From Tragulus kanchil (lineage: Eukaryota; Chordata; Mammalia; Artiodactyla; Tragulidae): 64,000 nucleotides of DNA. The notes beneath the pieces were generated by a model. It was not told where the DNA came from, did no database searches, and saw only the letters and a list, made by a program, of their open reading frames with translations. Shown here in pieces: positions 25,119 to 35,503 of the stretch. The position numbers were made by a program, and so were the translations under genes. The stretch covers positions 206,022,939 through 206,086,938 of the forward strand of contig JAIOJX010000032.1 of the NCBI GenBank assembly GCA_022376925.1, written 5' to 3'. Position 1 is the first letter of the stretch; every line of letters begins with the position of its first letter.

Positions 25119-25235
25119 TTTTTTTTGGCTGTACCATGCAGCTTCCAGGACCCTAGTTCCCTGACCAGGGATTGAACCCAGACTCCTTGCAGTGGAAATG
25201 TGGAGTCCTAACCACTGGACTGCCAGAGAATTCCC
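25119..25235 (-). mobile_element. CHR-type tRNA-derived SINE, inverted
   Basis: It starts with a T-run and ggctgtaccatgcagc, followed by the B-box complement gaccagggattgaaccc and the terminal ccagagaattccc. Duplicates lie at about 26255-26371 (D9) and about 27398-27510 (D10). The last has shortened homopolymers in its T-run. Confidence 0.85.
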
Positions 25236-25375
25236 AAGAGCAGGGCTTTTAGCATTAGCCAGGCTTGGATTCAAATCCCCAGCTCCTACACTGAGCCTGT
25301 ACCACTCGGGCAAGTCCTCCAAGTCATCTCTCATTCTGCTCATCTGTTCACAGTGGAGTTAACAGAAGGGTCACA
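25236..25375 (+). repeat. MIR SINE relic
   Basis: The sense MIR head reads ccaggcttggattcaaatcc, ccagctcctacactgag and gggcaagtcctccaag. It adjoins the inverted SINE, which appears to have inserted beside or into it. Copies recur near 26372 and 27515. Confidence 0.6.
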
Positions 25376-26119
25376 TAGGCATTTGGTAGATAGCTAGCAT
25401 TTTTTCATCTTCACCGAAGGCTGGCCGTGTGAGCTGCTGCAGCATGAGGGACAGGGGACAACCTGCACACATTTAAAGATGGCAAGTGGATGAACTATAA
25501 TCAACTTTCAGGTTGATGCAGTTTCTACTACCCCTTCACAGTTTCCCTAGGGCTGTCAGGTTCATGGCTGTTGTAAATACATGGGCATGCTTGAGAGAGG
25601 TCAGGGCTGAAGGGAGGACTCCATCCCGTTTGTGGTGAAGGTGGTGTTTGCTTTAATATCATCTCATCTTTAGACTCTCCAATTCCTCCATCCTACATTC
25701 AGCCTTGCCTCTGGCTCCCTTTGCACAATGACTATCCCCAAACTGCCTTCTCCGCAGTAAATTTTCTGGTGGCTGGTTGAAAAAGATTCAGTGGTACAGA
25801 TTGATTTCTCACCGGTGAGGGGATGAGGGATTACCAGAGGCACCCTGGTTAACGAGATTGGGTGCAAAAGCCCTCACGAGACCAGCCCTCTCTGCCAGGG
25901 CTTTGCACCTTTCGCCCATGACATATGGGTTTCATTACAGGAAGATTTTCCAGATTATAACTTTGAGGCAATTGCCTGATAAAATTCTGCTTGGCTTTAA
26001 TGCAGGAAACAATCTAAAGATTAAGTAACTTTTAATGAAATGGAAGAAACTCACAGCATTTGGTTTTCAGTTCTAATGCAAACTACTTTAGACATTTCTG
26101 TGCCTACATTAGTGAGGTG

Positions 26120-28415
26120 GGAAGAGTTACTTTCTAGTGACTCTCATATCCTGAAGAGCAACACTAGGCTGTTTAAGAGACTTAACATAAGTGGCTAGGA
26201 AGCAAAGAAGACAGCATGATGTTGTGAGGAGAGACGGCCTTTTATGGTTTTTCATTTTTTTTGGCTGTACCATGCAGCTTCCAGGACCCTAGTTCCCTGA
26301 CCAGGGATTGAACCCAGACTCCTTGCAGTGGAAATGTGGAGTCCTAACCACTGGACTGCCAGAGAATTCCCAAGAGCAGGGCTTTTAGCATTAGCCAGGC
26401 TTGGATTCAAATCCCCAGCTCCTACACTGAGCCTGTACCACTCGGGCAAGTCCTCCAAGTCATCTCTCATTCTGCTCATCTGTTCACAGTGGAGTTAACA
26501 GAAGGGTCACATAGGCATTTGGTAGAAGCTAGCTACAGCATGACTCTTTCATGTCAAACAGGATGTCTATTTAATCAACAAGATACTTAATGGGAAAATT
26601 ATCTAGGATTCATTTCTTTTAGAGTAATTTATCCCAACTTAAAGACAGATTGCCCTACATGTTAACAGCAAATGTACAAAAAAGTTAAAAACTGCCCTGG
26701 GTTTTACAGTGATGAAGTGAAAAATATTAAAATTCTCCAATTGAACAAGGTATGCAAGGATTTTTGTTTGTTTTCTGTTAAACAGTGGGAACAAAATAAC
26801 TTATGAAAGGGCTGAATGAGCATGCCACTAATAGAGGAAGGGGGGCTGCCACTAATAGAGGAAGGGGGGCTGTCAAAGATCCAGAATTCTTCCCCAGTGG
26901 TTGTCAATCAGAACATAACATTGGTCATTTAGTTTAAAAAAAAGGGGGGGGTTTAATACACACATGTACATCACCAGTGACCTGAACTACAGTAAAGGGT
27001 GAAGAAGGGGTACATGAAAGACTGGAGAAGCTATACTGTAGCAGGCAGGATGCAGGAGAACCAAACTGCAGTCTTCTAATTGAGAAGGTCTTCCCAGTCT
27101 GAGGGAACTGAGTTCTGGAGCAAAGAGCAAGTTCCGTTCAGAGCAGACACCTCTGCCTGCTGCCAGAGCACACTGACTGCATCTTGGCTATTACGGTACA
27201 GGTATTCTTTCATGCACCATTCTTTCGCCTTCAAGTAACTGCGATGGTTTATTTTGAAGAGTGCCGGAAGAGTTACTTTCTAGTGACTCTCATATCCTGA
27301 AGAGCAACACTAGGCTGTTTAAGAGACTTAACATAAGTGGCTAGGAAGCAAAGAAGACAGCATGATGTTGTGAGGAGACGGCCTTTATGGTTTTTCATTT
27401 TGGCTGTACCATGCAGCTTCCAGGACCCTAGTTCCCTGACCAGGGATTGAACCCAGACTCCTTGCAGTGGAAATGTGGAGTCCTAACCACTGGACTGCCA
27501 GAGAATTCCCAAGAGCAGGGCTTTTAGCATTAGCCAGGCTTGATTCAAATCCCAGCTCCTACACTGAGCCTGTACCACTCGGGCAAGTCCTCCAAGTCAT
27601 CTCTCATTCTGCTCATCTGTTCACAGTGGAGTTAACAGAAGGGTCACATAGGCATTTGGTAGAAGCTAGCTACAGCATGACTCTTTCATGTCAAACAGGA
27701 TGTCTATTTAATCAACAAGATACTTAATGGGAAAATTATCTAGGATTCATTTCTTTTAGAGTAATTTATCCCAACTTAAAGACAGATTGCCCTACATGTT
27801 AACAGCAAATGTACAAAAAAGTTAAAAACTGCCCTGGGTTTTACAGTGATGAAGTGAAAAATATTAAAATTCTCCAATTGAACAAGGTATGCAAGGATTT
27901 TTGTTTGTTTTCTGTTAAACAGTGGGAACAAAATAACTTATGAAAGGGCTGAATGAGCATGCCACTAATAGAGGAAGGGGGGCTGCCACTAATAGAGGAA
28001 GGGGGGCTGTCAAAGATCCAGAATTCTTCCCCAGTGGTTGTCAATCAGAACATAACATTGGTCATTTAGTTTAAAAAAAAGGGGGGGGTTTAATACACAC
28101 ATGTACATCACCAGTGACCTGAACTACAGTAAAGGGTGAAGAAGGGGTACATGAAAGACTGGAGAAGCTATACTGTAGCAGGCAGGATGCAGGAGAACCA
28201 AACTGCAGTCTTCTAATTGAGAAGGTCTTCCCAGTCTGAGGGAACTGAGTTCTGGAGCAAAGAGCAAGTTCCGTTCAGAGCAGACACCTCTGCCTGCTGC
28301 CAGAGCACACTGACTGCATCTTGGCTATTACGGTACAGGTATTCTTTCATGCACCCTTTCCTCATTTCTTTACTGCACTTCAAGTAACTGGCGATGTACA
28401 TGAGCATATTCTTTA
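26120..28415. repeat. Tandem duplication D10 (offset 1,146 falling to 1,137 bp)
   Basis: Copy 1 is 26120-27265 and copy 2 is 27266 to about 28415. Copy 2 shows several homopolymer and dinucleotide losses within its first 300 bp: gaggagagacgg becomes gaggagacgg, ccttttatgg becomes cctttatgg, and an 8-T run becomes TTTT. Copy 1 is scrambled over its last 50 bp (gcaccattctttcgccttc). Together these resemble raw long-read error. Confidence 0.95.
26824..26871. repeat. 24-bp minisatellite, two units
   Basis: Two perfect tandem units of gccactaatagaggaagggg plus ggct. Both units reappear at 27961-28008 in the second D10 copy. Confidence 0.9.
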
Positions 28416-28416
28416 A

Positions 28417-28418
<2 letters not shown>

Positions 28419-28458
<40 letters not shown>

Positions 28459-28459
28459 C
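28419..28459. repeat. (CAA)n microsatellite
   Basis: About 13 units of AAC/CAA, uninterrupted, immediately beyond the end of the second D10 copy. It generates a poly-leucine run in a minus-strand frame, which should not be read as a signal peptide. Confidence 0.95.
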
Positions 28460-29170
28460 CAATGTTATGTTCTGATCAACAACAAATGGGGCAGAATTCT
28501 GGTTCTGTGACAATCCCCTTTCCTCCATCAGTGGCTTGCTCATTCAGCTCTAGTCTTTCAGATTTCAGCAAGTTATTTTGTTCTCACAGTGTGTCTGTTT
28601 CATAAACTGGCTGCCTATTAAAATGGAATCTGATCTACCTCATTGACAAACCCTGTCTTTCACAGTAAGCCTTCATTAGTTTCCTAAGTGGTGGACACCT
28701 AATCTGTGTGCCACAGAACTGTCCTGTCCCACCACCTTCAAGTTAATATGATGACTGCTCTTAGTCTTGACTCCTTTGTTGGGTTTTCCATTGGCCACGA
28801 GAAACAATGGCATCTCCTTGGCTGGCATGTCATAGATGAAGCATCAGGTCAGTCCCAAATGAGCACAGAAGCAGCACCAGGAGCAACAAAGAGATGATGA
28901 AGCAGTTATTTTTTTTTAAAAAGATCTCAAATGCAAAGCAAGGGGAATACAACTGACTTGCATCTGTGCAACAGGCAGACTCTGGAGGTTCCAACCTGGG
29001 CACTATTGAGAGGCAGCAACCTTCCTTCACTGTTATCAGCAGCTCCTTCTAGCAAAAAGGAGCACATAAAACTAGTTAGTTTGGTTTAAATCAATGAGCT
29101 AAAAGGTTATCTGTTTAACTCGATTTGTAGAGGATGCCTGTAGAAATGATGCCATCTATTATGATTACAG
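28460..29170. other. Unique sequence, nothing recognised
   Basis: AT-rich, non-coding in appearance, with no named repeat. Confidence 0.35.
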
Positions 29171-29444
29171 TTTTGACTTTTCTGTACTTCTTGGCTGAAT
29201 GTGTTAATGATAATGATGAGGGACCTGGTAGCCATCAGTGCACTGTGGGAGAGAAGCGTGAAGGCGGCAGAGATGAAGAGTCAAGTTAGTCGTGTAGAGA
29301 CTCTCCCTACTAGGCTCCAGGTAAGAGGGAAAACTCACATAAATGAGAAGTGGCCTTAGAGACAAAGCTAGCTAGCTGTTCACAGGGATCTTGTACATCA
29401 GAGAATAAGTGAAACCGATGTGACTTATAGAGCTGATGTCTCTC

Positions 29445-29540
29445 TCACAGGAACGAGGAAAGTTTCCTGTCACTCTTGCATTGCACCGGCGTACAGCAGA
29501 GCAGCGCCAGGTAGGCTGCCAGGCGGAGATGCCTCACCAT
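29445..29540 (-). CDS. Candidate first coding exon with signal-peptide-like frame
   Basis: On the minus strand an ATG at 29540-29538 sits in a strong Kozak context (A at -3, G at +4). It opens a 31-codon frame whose core, LRLAAYLALLCC, followed by TPVQC, has the n/h/c layout of a secretory signal peptide. A GT donor (gtgaga) at 29448 would end the exon after 92 coding nt, just before an in-frame TGA at 29445-29447. The bases are CpG-richer than their surroundings. On the opposite strand the same bases are bounded by an acceptor (ctctctcacag at 29450) and a donor (caggtaggc at 29511) and are also open, so the strand is unresolved. The D11 duplicate is at about 30546-30641. I do not recognise the product. 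Confidence 0.2.
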   Translation of the reverse strand: MVRHLRLAAYLALLCCTPVQCKSDRKLSSFL

Positions 29541-30210
29541 GCTCCAGTTCAAACCTACCACTACGTGAGTGATGATTCAAGTCAAGGACTAAGCACTTTA
29601 CAATGCTTCTGATATGAGAGCTGCAGGGGCCAGGGCCACTGTCAAGAGGAGAAGGTGTTATGAACCAGGCATGGAGTCCCTGGATGAGGAAGGCCCTCTT
29701 GGGGCCTTATCAGAACATGTGGTGGGCCTCAGAAAATTGTACAATTGAAATAAGGTCAACAGGCCATTCTCAGTCAACTCTCATAGGAGAGTCCACCCAA
29801 GTAAGAGTCCATGGTAGAAATCTCACTTTTCCCTAAAATATATAAAAGCATCACTTGACAGACAGAGCAGCCTCGAGGCTTTTGCCCAAAATTCCTTGGG
29901 TATAAGCATTTCAAAAAGGACAATGAAATATATACCTAAGAAATGCTACCTCTGTGACCCAACTATCACTGACTATGAAAATCTCTATCCTAAGAAATTT
30001 AAAAAAATCTCTATGGGGCACACTTGCCAGATTCTGTTTCTATTGCGTATCTTGTCTCCATAACAGTTTTCTTCCCCAAAGGGTAGGATGGCTAAGAACA
30101 GTGTTCTCTCCACTGAATTCAGAGAAAGATAGTTTTATGTCAAACATTTTTTTCCCCTCAATTCAAAGGAAGGGCCATATCCAGAGAATGTTTTATCTAA
30201 GAAGTAATAT

Positions 30211-30268
30211 AAAGGGCTTCCCCTGGTGGTCCAGTGGGTAAGGACACCACCTTGCAGTGCAAGGGCGT
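30211..30268 (+). mobile_element. Truncated head of young SINE (D11 copy-1 end)
   Basis: Only the pol III head (gggcttcccctggtggtcc to cttgcagtgcaaggg) is present. Sequence then breaks to the start of the second D11 copy. The intact element is at 31315-31650, so this is a product of the duplication breakpoint, not an independent insertion. Confidence 0.8.
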
Positions 30269-31314
30269 CCTGGCCAGTTTTGATTTTGACTTCTTGGCTG
30301 AATGTGTTAATGATAATGATGAGGGACCTGGTAGCCATCAGTGCACTGTGGGAGAGAAGCGTGAAGGCGGCAGAGATGAAGAGTCAAGTTAGTCGTAGAG
30401 ACTCTCCCTACTAGGCTCCAGGTAAGAGGGAAAACTCACATAAATGAGAAGTGGCCTTAGAGACAAAGCTAGCTAGCTGTTCACAGGGATCTTGTACATC
30501 AGAGAATAAGTGAAACCGATGTGACTTATAGAGCTGATGTCTCTCTCACAGGAACGAGGAAAGTTTCCTGTCACTCTTGCATTGCACCGGCGTACAGCAG
30601 AGCAGCGCCAGGTAGGCTGCCAGGCGGAGATGCCTCACCATGCTCCAGTTCAAACCTACCACTACGTGAGTGATGATTCAAGTCAAGGACTAAGCACTTT
30701 ACAATGCTTCTGATATGAGAGCTGCAGGGGCCAGGGCCACTGTCAAGAGGAGAAGGTGTTATGAACCAGGCATGGAGTCCCTGGATGAGGAAGGCCCTCT
30801 TGGGGCCTTATCAGAACATGTGGTGGGCCTCAGAAAATTGTACAATTGAAATAAGGTCAACAGGCCATTCTCAGTCAACTCTCATAGGAGAGTCCACCCA
30901 AGTAAGAGTCCATGGTAGAAATCTCACTTTTCCCTAAAATATATAAAAGCATCACTTGACAGACAGAGCAGCCTCGAGGCTTTTGCCCAAAATTCCTTGG
31001 GTATAAGCATTTCAAAAAGGACAATGAAATATATACCTAAGAAATGCTACCTCTGTGACCCAACTATCACTGACTATGAAAATCTCTATCCTAAGAAATT
31101 TAAAAAAATCTCTATGGGGCACACTTGCCAGATTCTGTTTCTATTGCGTATCTTGTCTCCATAACAGTTTTCTTCCCCAAAGGGTAGGATGGCTAAGAAC
31201 AGTGTTCTCTCCACTGAATTCAGAGAAAGATAGTTTTATGTCAAACATTTTTTTCCCCTCAATTCAAAGTAAGGGCCATTTCCAGAGAATGTTTTATCTA
31301 AGAAGTAATATAAA

Positions 31315-31650
31315 GGGCTTCCCCTGGTGGTCCAGTGGGTAAGGACACCACCTTGCAGTGCAAGGGGCGCCGGTTCGATCCCTGGCCTGGGAAGATCCCA
31401 CGTGCCGAGGAGCGGTTCGACCGATGTGTCCAATCACCGAGCCGGAGCTGTGGAGCGCATGCGCCCAGAGCCGGTGCTCTGCAACAACAGACGCCACCGC
31501 GATGGGAGGCCCACAGGAGCCAAAGAACAAAGACGGATGAAAATAAAGAAACGAAAGACCAATAGAAGTGGCCCGCCTGCTCCCCTCCCTCCCCAACCTG
31601 ACCCCCGCCCTAAATAAATAAATAAATAAATAAATCTTAAAAAAAAAAAA
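31315..31650 (+). mobile_element. Young long-bodied tRNA-SINE with target-site duplication
   Basis: A perfect 14-bp direct repeat, agaagtaatataaa, flanks it (31301-31314 and 31651-31664). The head has A box tggtccagtggg and B box ggttcgatccctgg. The roughly 200-bp body contains gagcgcatgcgcccagagcc and cgatgggaggcccac, then a (TAAA)n and poly-A tail. The duplicate is at 32462-32797. Confidence 0.92.
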
Positions 31651-32036
31651 AGAAGTAATATAAAAAAGAAAAGCCAGGACTCAATGTACAGATAAACACA
31701 TTTGGACAGTTCCAATATGGAAAATAATTTTAATAGCTTTTCACAACAGGAAAGAAAAAAAAAGGACAGAAATATTCAGCCAACAGATTTACTCTCAGAA
31801 TATAAAACATCAAGCAGGAACATAAAATATGGGAAGTGTCAGCCATGATGCCTAAAGATTGAAAGCAGGAGTAGAAGAATCTTAATTGTCAGGTATCTGA
31901 AAAATGTATTCAAGCGAAAGCCTGTGTTTCCCCATCAACTCTCCTTGCCCTGCCCTCTTTCAAGAGCAAAACAAGACAAGATTTCAAATTTTCAATCCTT
32001 TTTATCATCCTTCTTTCTACTAAATAACAAACCAAG

Positions 32037-32101
32037 GGATTGAACCCAGGTCTCTTGCATTGCAGGCAGATTCTTTACCATTTGAATTATGAGAGAAGCC
32101 C
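32037..32101 (-). mobile_element. Bov-tA-like SINE fragment, inverted
   Basis: A short inverted head, gggattgaacccaggtctc through attctttacca to gagaagcccc. The same fragment appears at about 33182-33247 and 34343-34409 because of D12 and D13. Confidence 0.7.
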
Positions 32102-33179
32102 CAATAACAAACAACTCCAAAGATCTGTGTCCAAGAAATGAGATCTAACGGTTTTTTCTTAGTAGTTTGTTTCCTCTTCAGAGGGTCTCACAGGTCTATT
32201 TCACTTGGTTCCCTTACCAGAGAGAAACTCAGCTGAGTGAAAGGCAATGAAAAAGATTAATATTCTTGCACCTGCCAGATTCTGTTTCTATTGCGTATCT
32301 TGTCTCCCTAACAGTTTTCTTCCCCAAAGGGTAGGATGGCTAAGAACAGTGTTCTCTCCACTGAATTCAGAGAAAGATAGTTTTATGTCAAACATTTTTT
32401 TCCCCTCAATTCAAAGTAAGGGCCATTTCCAGAGAATGTTTTATCTAAGAAGTAATATAAAGGGCTTCCCCTGGTGGTCCAGTGGGTAAGGACACCACCT
32501 TGCAGTGCAAGGGGCGCCGGTTCGATCCCTGGCCTGGGAAGATCCCACGTGCCGAGGAGCGGTTCGACCGATGTGTCCAATCACCGAGCCGGAGCTGTGG
32601 AGCGCATGCGCCCAGAGCCGGTGCTCTGCAACAACAGACGCCACCGCGATGGGAGGCCCACAGGAGCCAAAGAACAAAGACGGATGAAAATAGAGAAACG
32701 AAAGACCAATAGAAGTTGCCCGCCTGCTCCCCTCCCTCCCCAACCTGACCCCCGCCCTAAATAAATAAATAAATAAATAAATCTTAAAAAAAAAAAAAGA
32801 AGTAATATAAAAAAGAAAAGCCAGGACTCAATGTACAGATAAACACATTTGGACAGTTCCAATATGGAAAATAATTTTAATAGCTTTTCACAACAGGAAA
32901 GAAAAAAAAAGGACAGAAATATTCAGCCAACAGATTTACTCTCAGAATATAAAACATCAAGCAGGAACATAAAATATGGGAAGTGTCAGCCATGATGCCT
33001 AAAGATTGAAAGCAGGAGTAGAAGAATCTTAATTGTCAGGTATCTGAAAAATGTATTCAAGCGAAAGCCTGTGTTTCCCCATCAACTCTCCTTGCCCTGC
33101 CCTCTTTCAAGAGCAAAACAAGACAAGATTTCAAATTTTCAATCCTTTTTATCATCCTTCTTTCTACTAAATAACAAAC

Positions 33180-35503
33180 CAAGGGATTGAACCCAGGTCT
33201 CTTGCATTGCAGGCAGATTCTTTACCATTTGAATTATGAGAGAAGCCCCAATAACAAACAACTCCAAAGATCTGTGTCCAAGAAATGAGATCTAACGGTT
33301 TTTTCTTAGTAGTTTGTTTCCTCTTCAGAGGGTCTCACAGGTCTATTTCACTTGGTTCCCTTTCCAAAGGGAAACTCAGCTGAGTGAAAGGCAATGAGAT
33401 CAAAGCAATAGATTAATATTCTTGGGGCAAACTTTTATTAAATACTCATAAATTTTTGCAAAACATTCACACTTCAGGGCCTGTACTTAATAATACATTG
33501 CAGTGAAACACTTATTATGTCCAAAGGCTAGTAGCTTCACACAGCCTTAATTTCCTCATTCATAAAGCAAATACAGCAATAATAATCTATCATGTAACGT
33601 TAAGAAAGAACAACTAGGGCTTCCCTGGTGGTCCAGTGGGTAAAGAGTCTGCCTTGCAGTGCAAGGGGCACCGGTTCAATCCCTGGCCCGGGAAGACCCA
33701 ACGTGCTGTGGAGCAGCTGAACCGGTGTGTCCAATTAAGAGCCGGCACTCTGTGCGGAGTGGCTGGACTGATGTGTCCAACTACCGAGCCCAAGCTCTGG
33801 AGTGCATGCGCCCAGAGCCAGCGCTCTGTGACGAGAGAGGCCACTGCGATGGGAGGCCCACACAGACTAAACAACAAAGATAAACAAATGACAGATCAAT
33901 AGAAGTGGCCAAAAAAAAGAGCTGGTGCTCTGGAGCACATGCGCCGAGAGCTGGTGCTCTGCCACGAGAGAGGCCATTGCAATGGGAGGTCCATACAGGC
34001 TGAAGAATAAAGACGGATGAAAAATAAATCAATAAAAAGAGGCCAAAATTAGAAAAACATACTTAGAAGAAAGAACAACTAGTCAAAGTGACTTCATCAG
34101 GACACAAAATAGTATGCCCCAAGTCAGAGTGATTCATTCACAGGCGATATCCCACTCCCAGGAAAATCAGACCAAGATCCCAGTGCAGATACATTTCAAA
34201 GGACTTGGACATTGAGACAACTTTCCTACTGGGAACATCCCCATCTCGGGGGTGCTGGTGGTTGCAAAAGTCTACAGAGGATGCTGGCCCCAGCCTCACT
34301 GACCCCCAGGGCAGGGAAAGAGTTACATCTTCACACTGTGACAAGGGATTGAACCCAGGTCTCTTGCATTGCAGGCAGATTCTTTACCATTTGAATTATG
34401 AGAGAAGCCCCAATAACAAACAACTCCAAAGATCTGTGTCCAAGAAATGAGATCTAACGGTTTTTTCTTAGTAGTTTGTTTCCTCTTCAGAGGGTCTCAC
34501 AGGTCTATTTCACTTGGTTCCCTTTCCAAAGGGAAACTCAGCTGAGTGAAAGGCAATGAGATCAAAGCAATAGATTAATATTCTTGGGGCAAACTTTTAT
34601 TAAATACTCATAAATTTTTGCAAAACATTCACACTTCAGGGCCTGTACTTAATAATACATTGCAGTGAAACACTTATTATGTCCAAAGGCTAGTAGCTTC
34701 ACACAGCCTTAATTTCCTCATTCATAAAGCAAATACAGCAATAATAATCTATCATGTAACGTTAAGAAAGAACAACTAGGGCTTCCCTGGTGGTCCAGTG
34801 GGTAAAGAGTCTGCCTTGCAGTGCAAGGGGCACCGGTTCAATCCCTGGCCCGGGAAGACCCAACGTGCTGTGGAGCAGCTGAACCGGTGTGTCCAATTAA
34901 GAGCCGGCACTCTGTGCGGAGTGGCTGGACTGATGTGTCCAACTACCGAGCCCAAGCTCTGGAGTGCATGCGCCCAGAGCCAGCGCTCTGTGACGAGAGA
35001 GGCCACTGCGATGGGAGGCCCACACAGACTAAACAACAAAGATAAACAAATGACAGATCAATAGAAGTGGCCAAAAAAAAGAGCTGGTGCTCTGGAGCAC
35101 ATGCGCCGAGAGCTGGTGCTCTGCCACGAGAGAGGCCATTGCAATGGGAGGTCCATACAGGCTGAAGAATAAAGACGGATGAAAAATAAATCAATAAAAA
35201 GAGGCCAAAATTAGAAAAACATACTTAGAAGAAAGAACAACTAGTCAAAGTGACTTCATCAGGACACAAAATAGTATGCCCCAAGTCAGAGTGATTCATT
35301 CACAGGCGATATCCCACTCCCAGGAAAATCAGACCAAGATCCCAGTGCAGATACATTTCAAAGGACTTGGACATTGAGACAACTTTCCTACTGGGAACAT
35401 CCCCATCTCGGGGGTGCTGGTGGTTGCAAAAGTCTACAGAGGATGCTGGCCCCAGCCTCACTGACCCCCAGGGCAGGGAAAGAGTTACATCTTCACACTG
35501 TGA
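33180..35503. repeat. Tandem duplication D13 (unit 1,162 bp)
   Basis: Copy 1 is 33180-34341 and copy 2 is 34342-35503. The breakpoint is clean, cactgtga against caagggattg. It lies in the chain D11-D14, so flanking pieces occur three times. Both copies carry the composite SINE described separately. Confidence 0.95.
33618..34067 (+). mobile_element. Composite SINE: one head, one and a half bodies, single insertion
   Basis: A perfect 15-bp target-site duplication (agaaagaacaactag at 33603-33617 and 34068-34082) bounds the whole 450 bp. Inside is one tRNA head, a full body up to an A-run at about 33911, and then a second partial body starting gagctggtgctctggagcac with its own (ATAAA) tail. The single outer duplication implies that it inserted as one unit. 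The D13 duplicate is at about 34780-35229. Confidence 0.85.

Larger units (their letters stand above)
24275..26552. repeat. Tandem duplication D9 (unit 1,136 bp)
   Basis: Copy 1 is 24275-25410 and copy 2 is 25411 to about 26552. The end of copy 1 is degraded (ggtagatagctagcatttttt in place of ggtagaagctagctacagc). The start lies inside D8, so the segment beginning tcaccgaaggctggccg is present three times (23199, 24275, 25411). Confidence 0.95.
29171..31365. repeat. Tandem duplication D11 (unit about 1,101 bp)
   Basis: Copy 1 is 29171 to about 30277 and copy 2 is 30278 to about 31365. Copy 1 ends inside a young SINE head at about 30267, with garbled bases before the join. Copy 2 carries a 2-nt loss near its start (agtcgtgtagag becomes agtcgtagag). 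Confidence 0.95.
31126..33425. repeat. Tandem duplication D12 (unit 1,147 bp)
   Basis: Copy 1 is 31126-32272 and copy 2 is 32273 to about 33425. Copy 1 ends with a shortened ggcaatgaaaaagattaat, where copy 2 has ggcaatgagatcaaagcaat. The piece starting tgccagattctgtttc is present three times (about 30026, 31126, 32273). The full young SINE is carried in both copies. Confidence 0.95.

Noticed and set aside
28213..28458. 81-codon minus-strand frame starting with a poly-Leu run
   Set aside because: The leucines are the (CAA)n microsatellite. The remaining 66 codons have a weak acceptor-like edge and no homology that I recognise, so I do not call an exon.
31315..31400. Possible tRNA gene (A box and B box intact)
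   Set aside because: The pol III boxes belong to the SINE head. There is no cloverleaf with matching acceptor stem, and the same head occurs in every SINE of the family.
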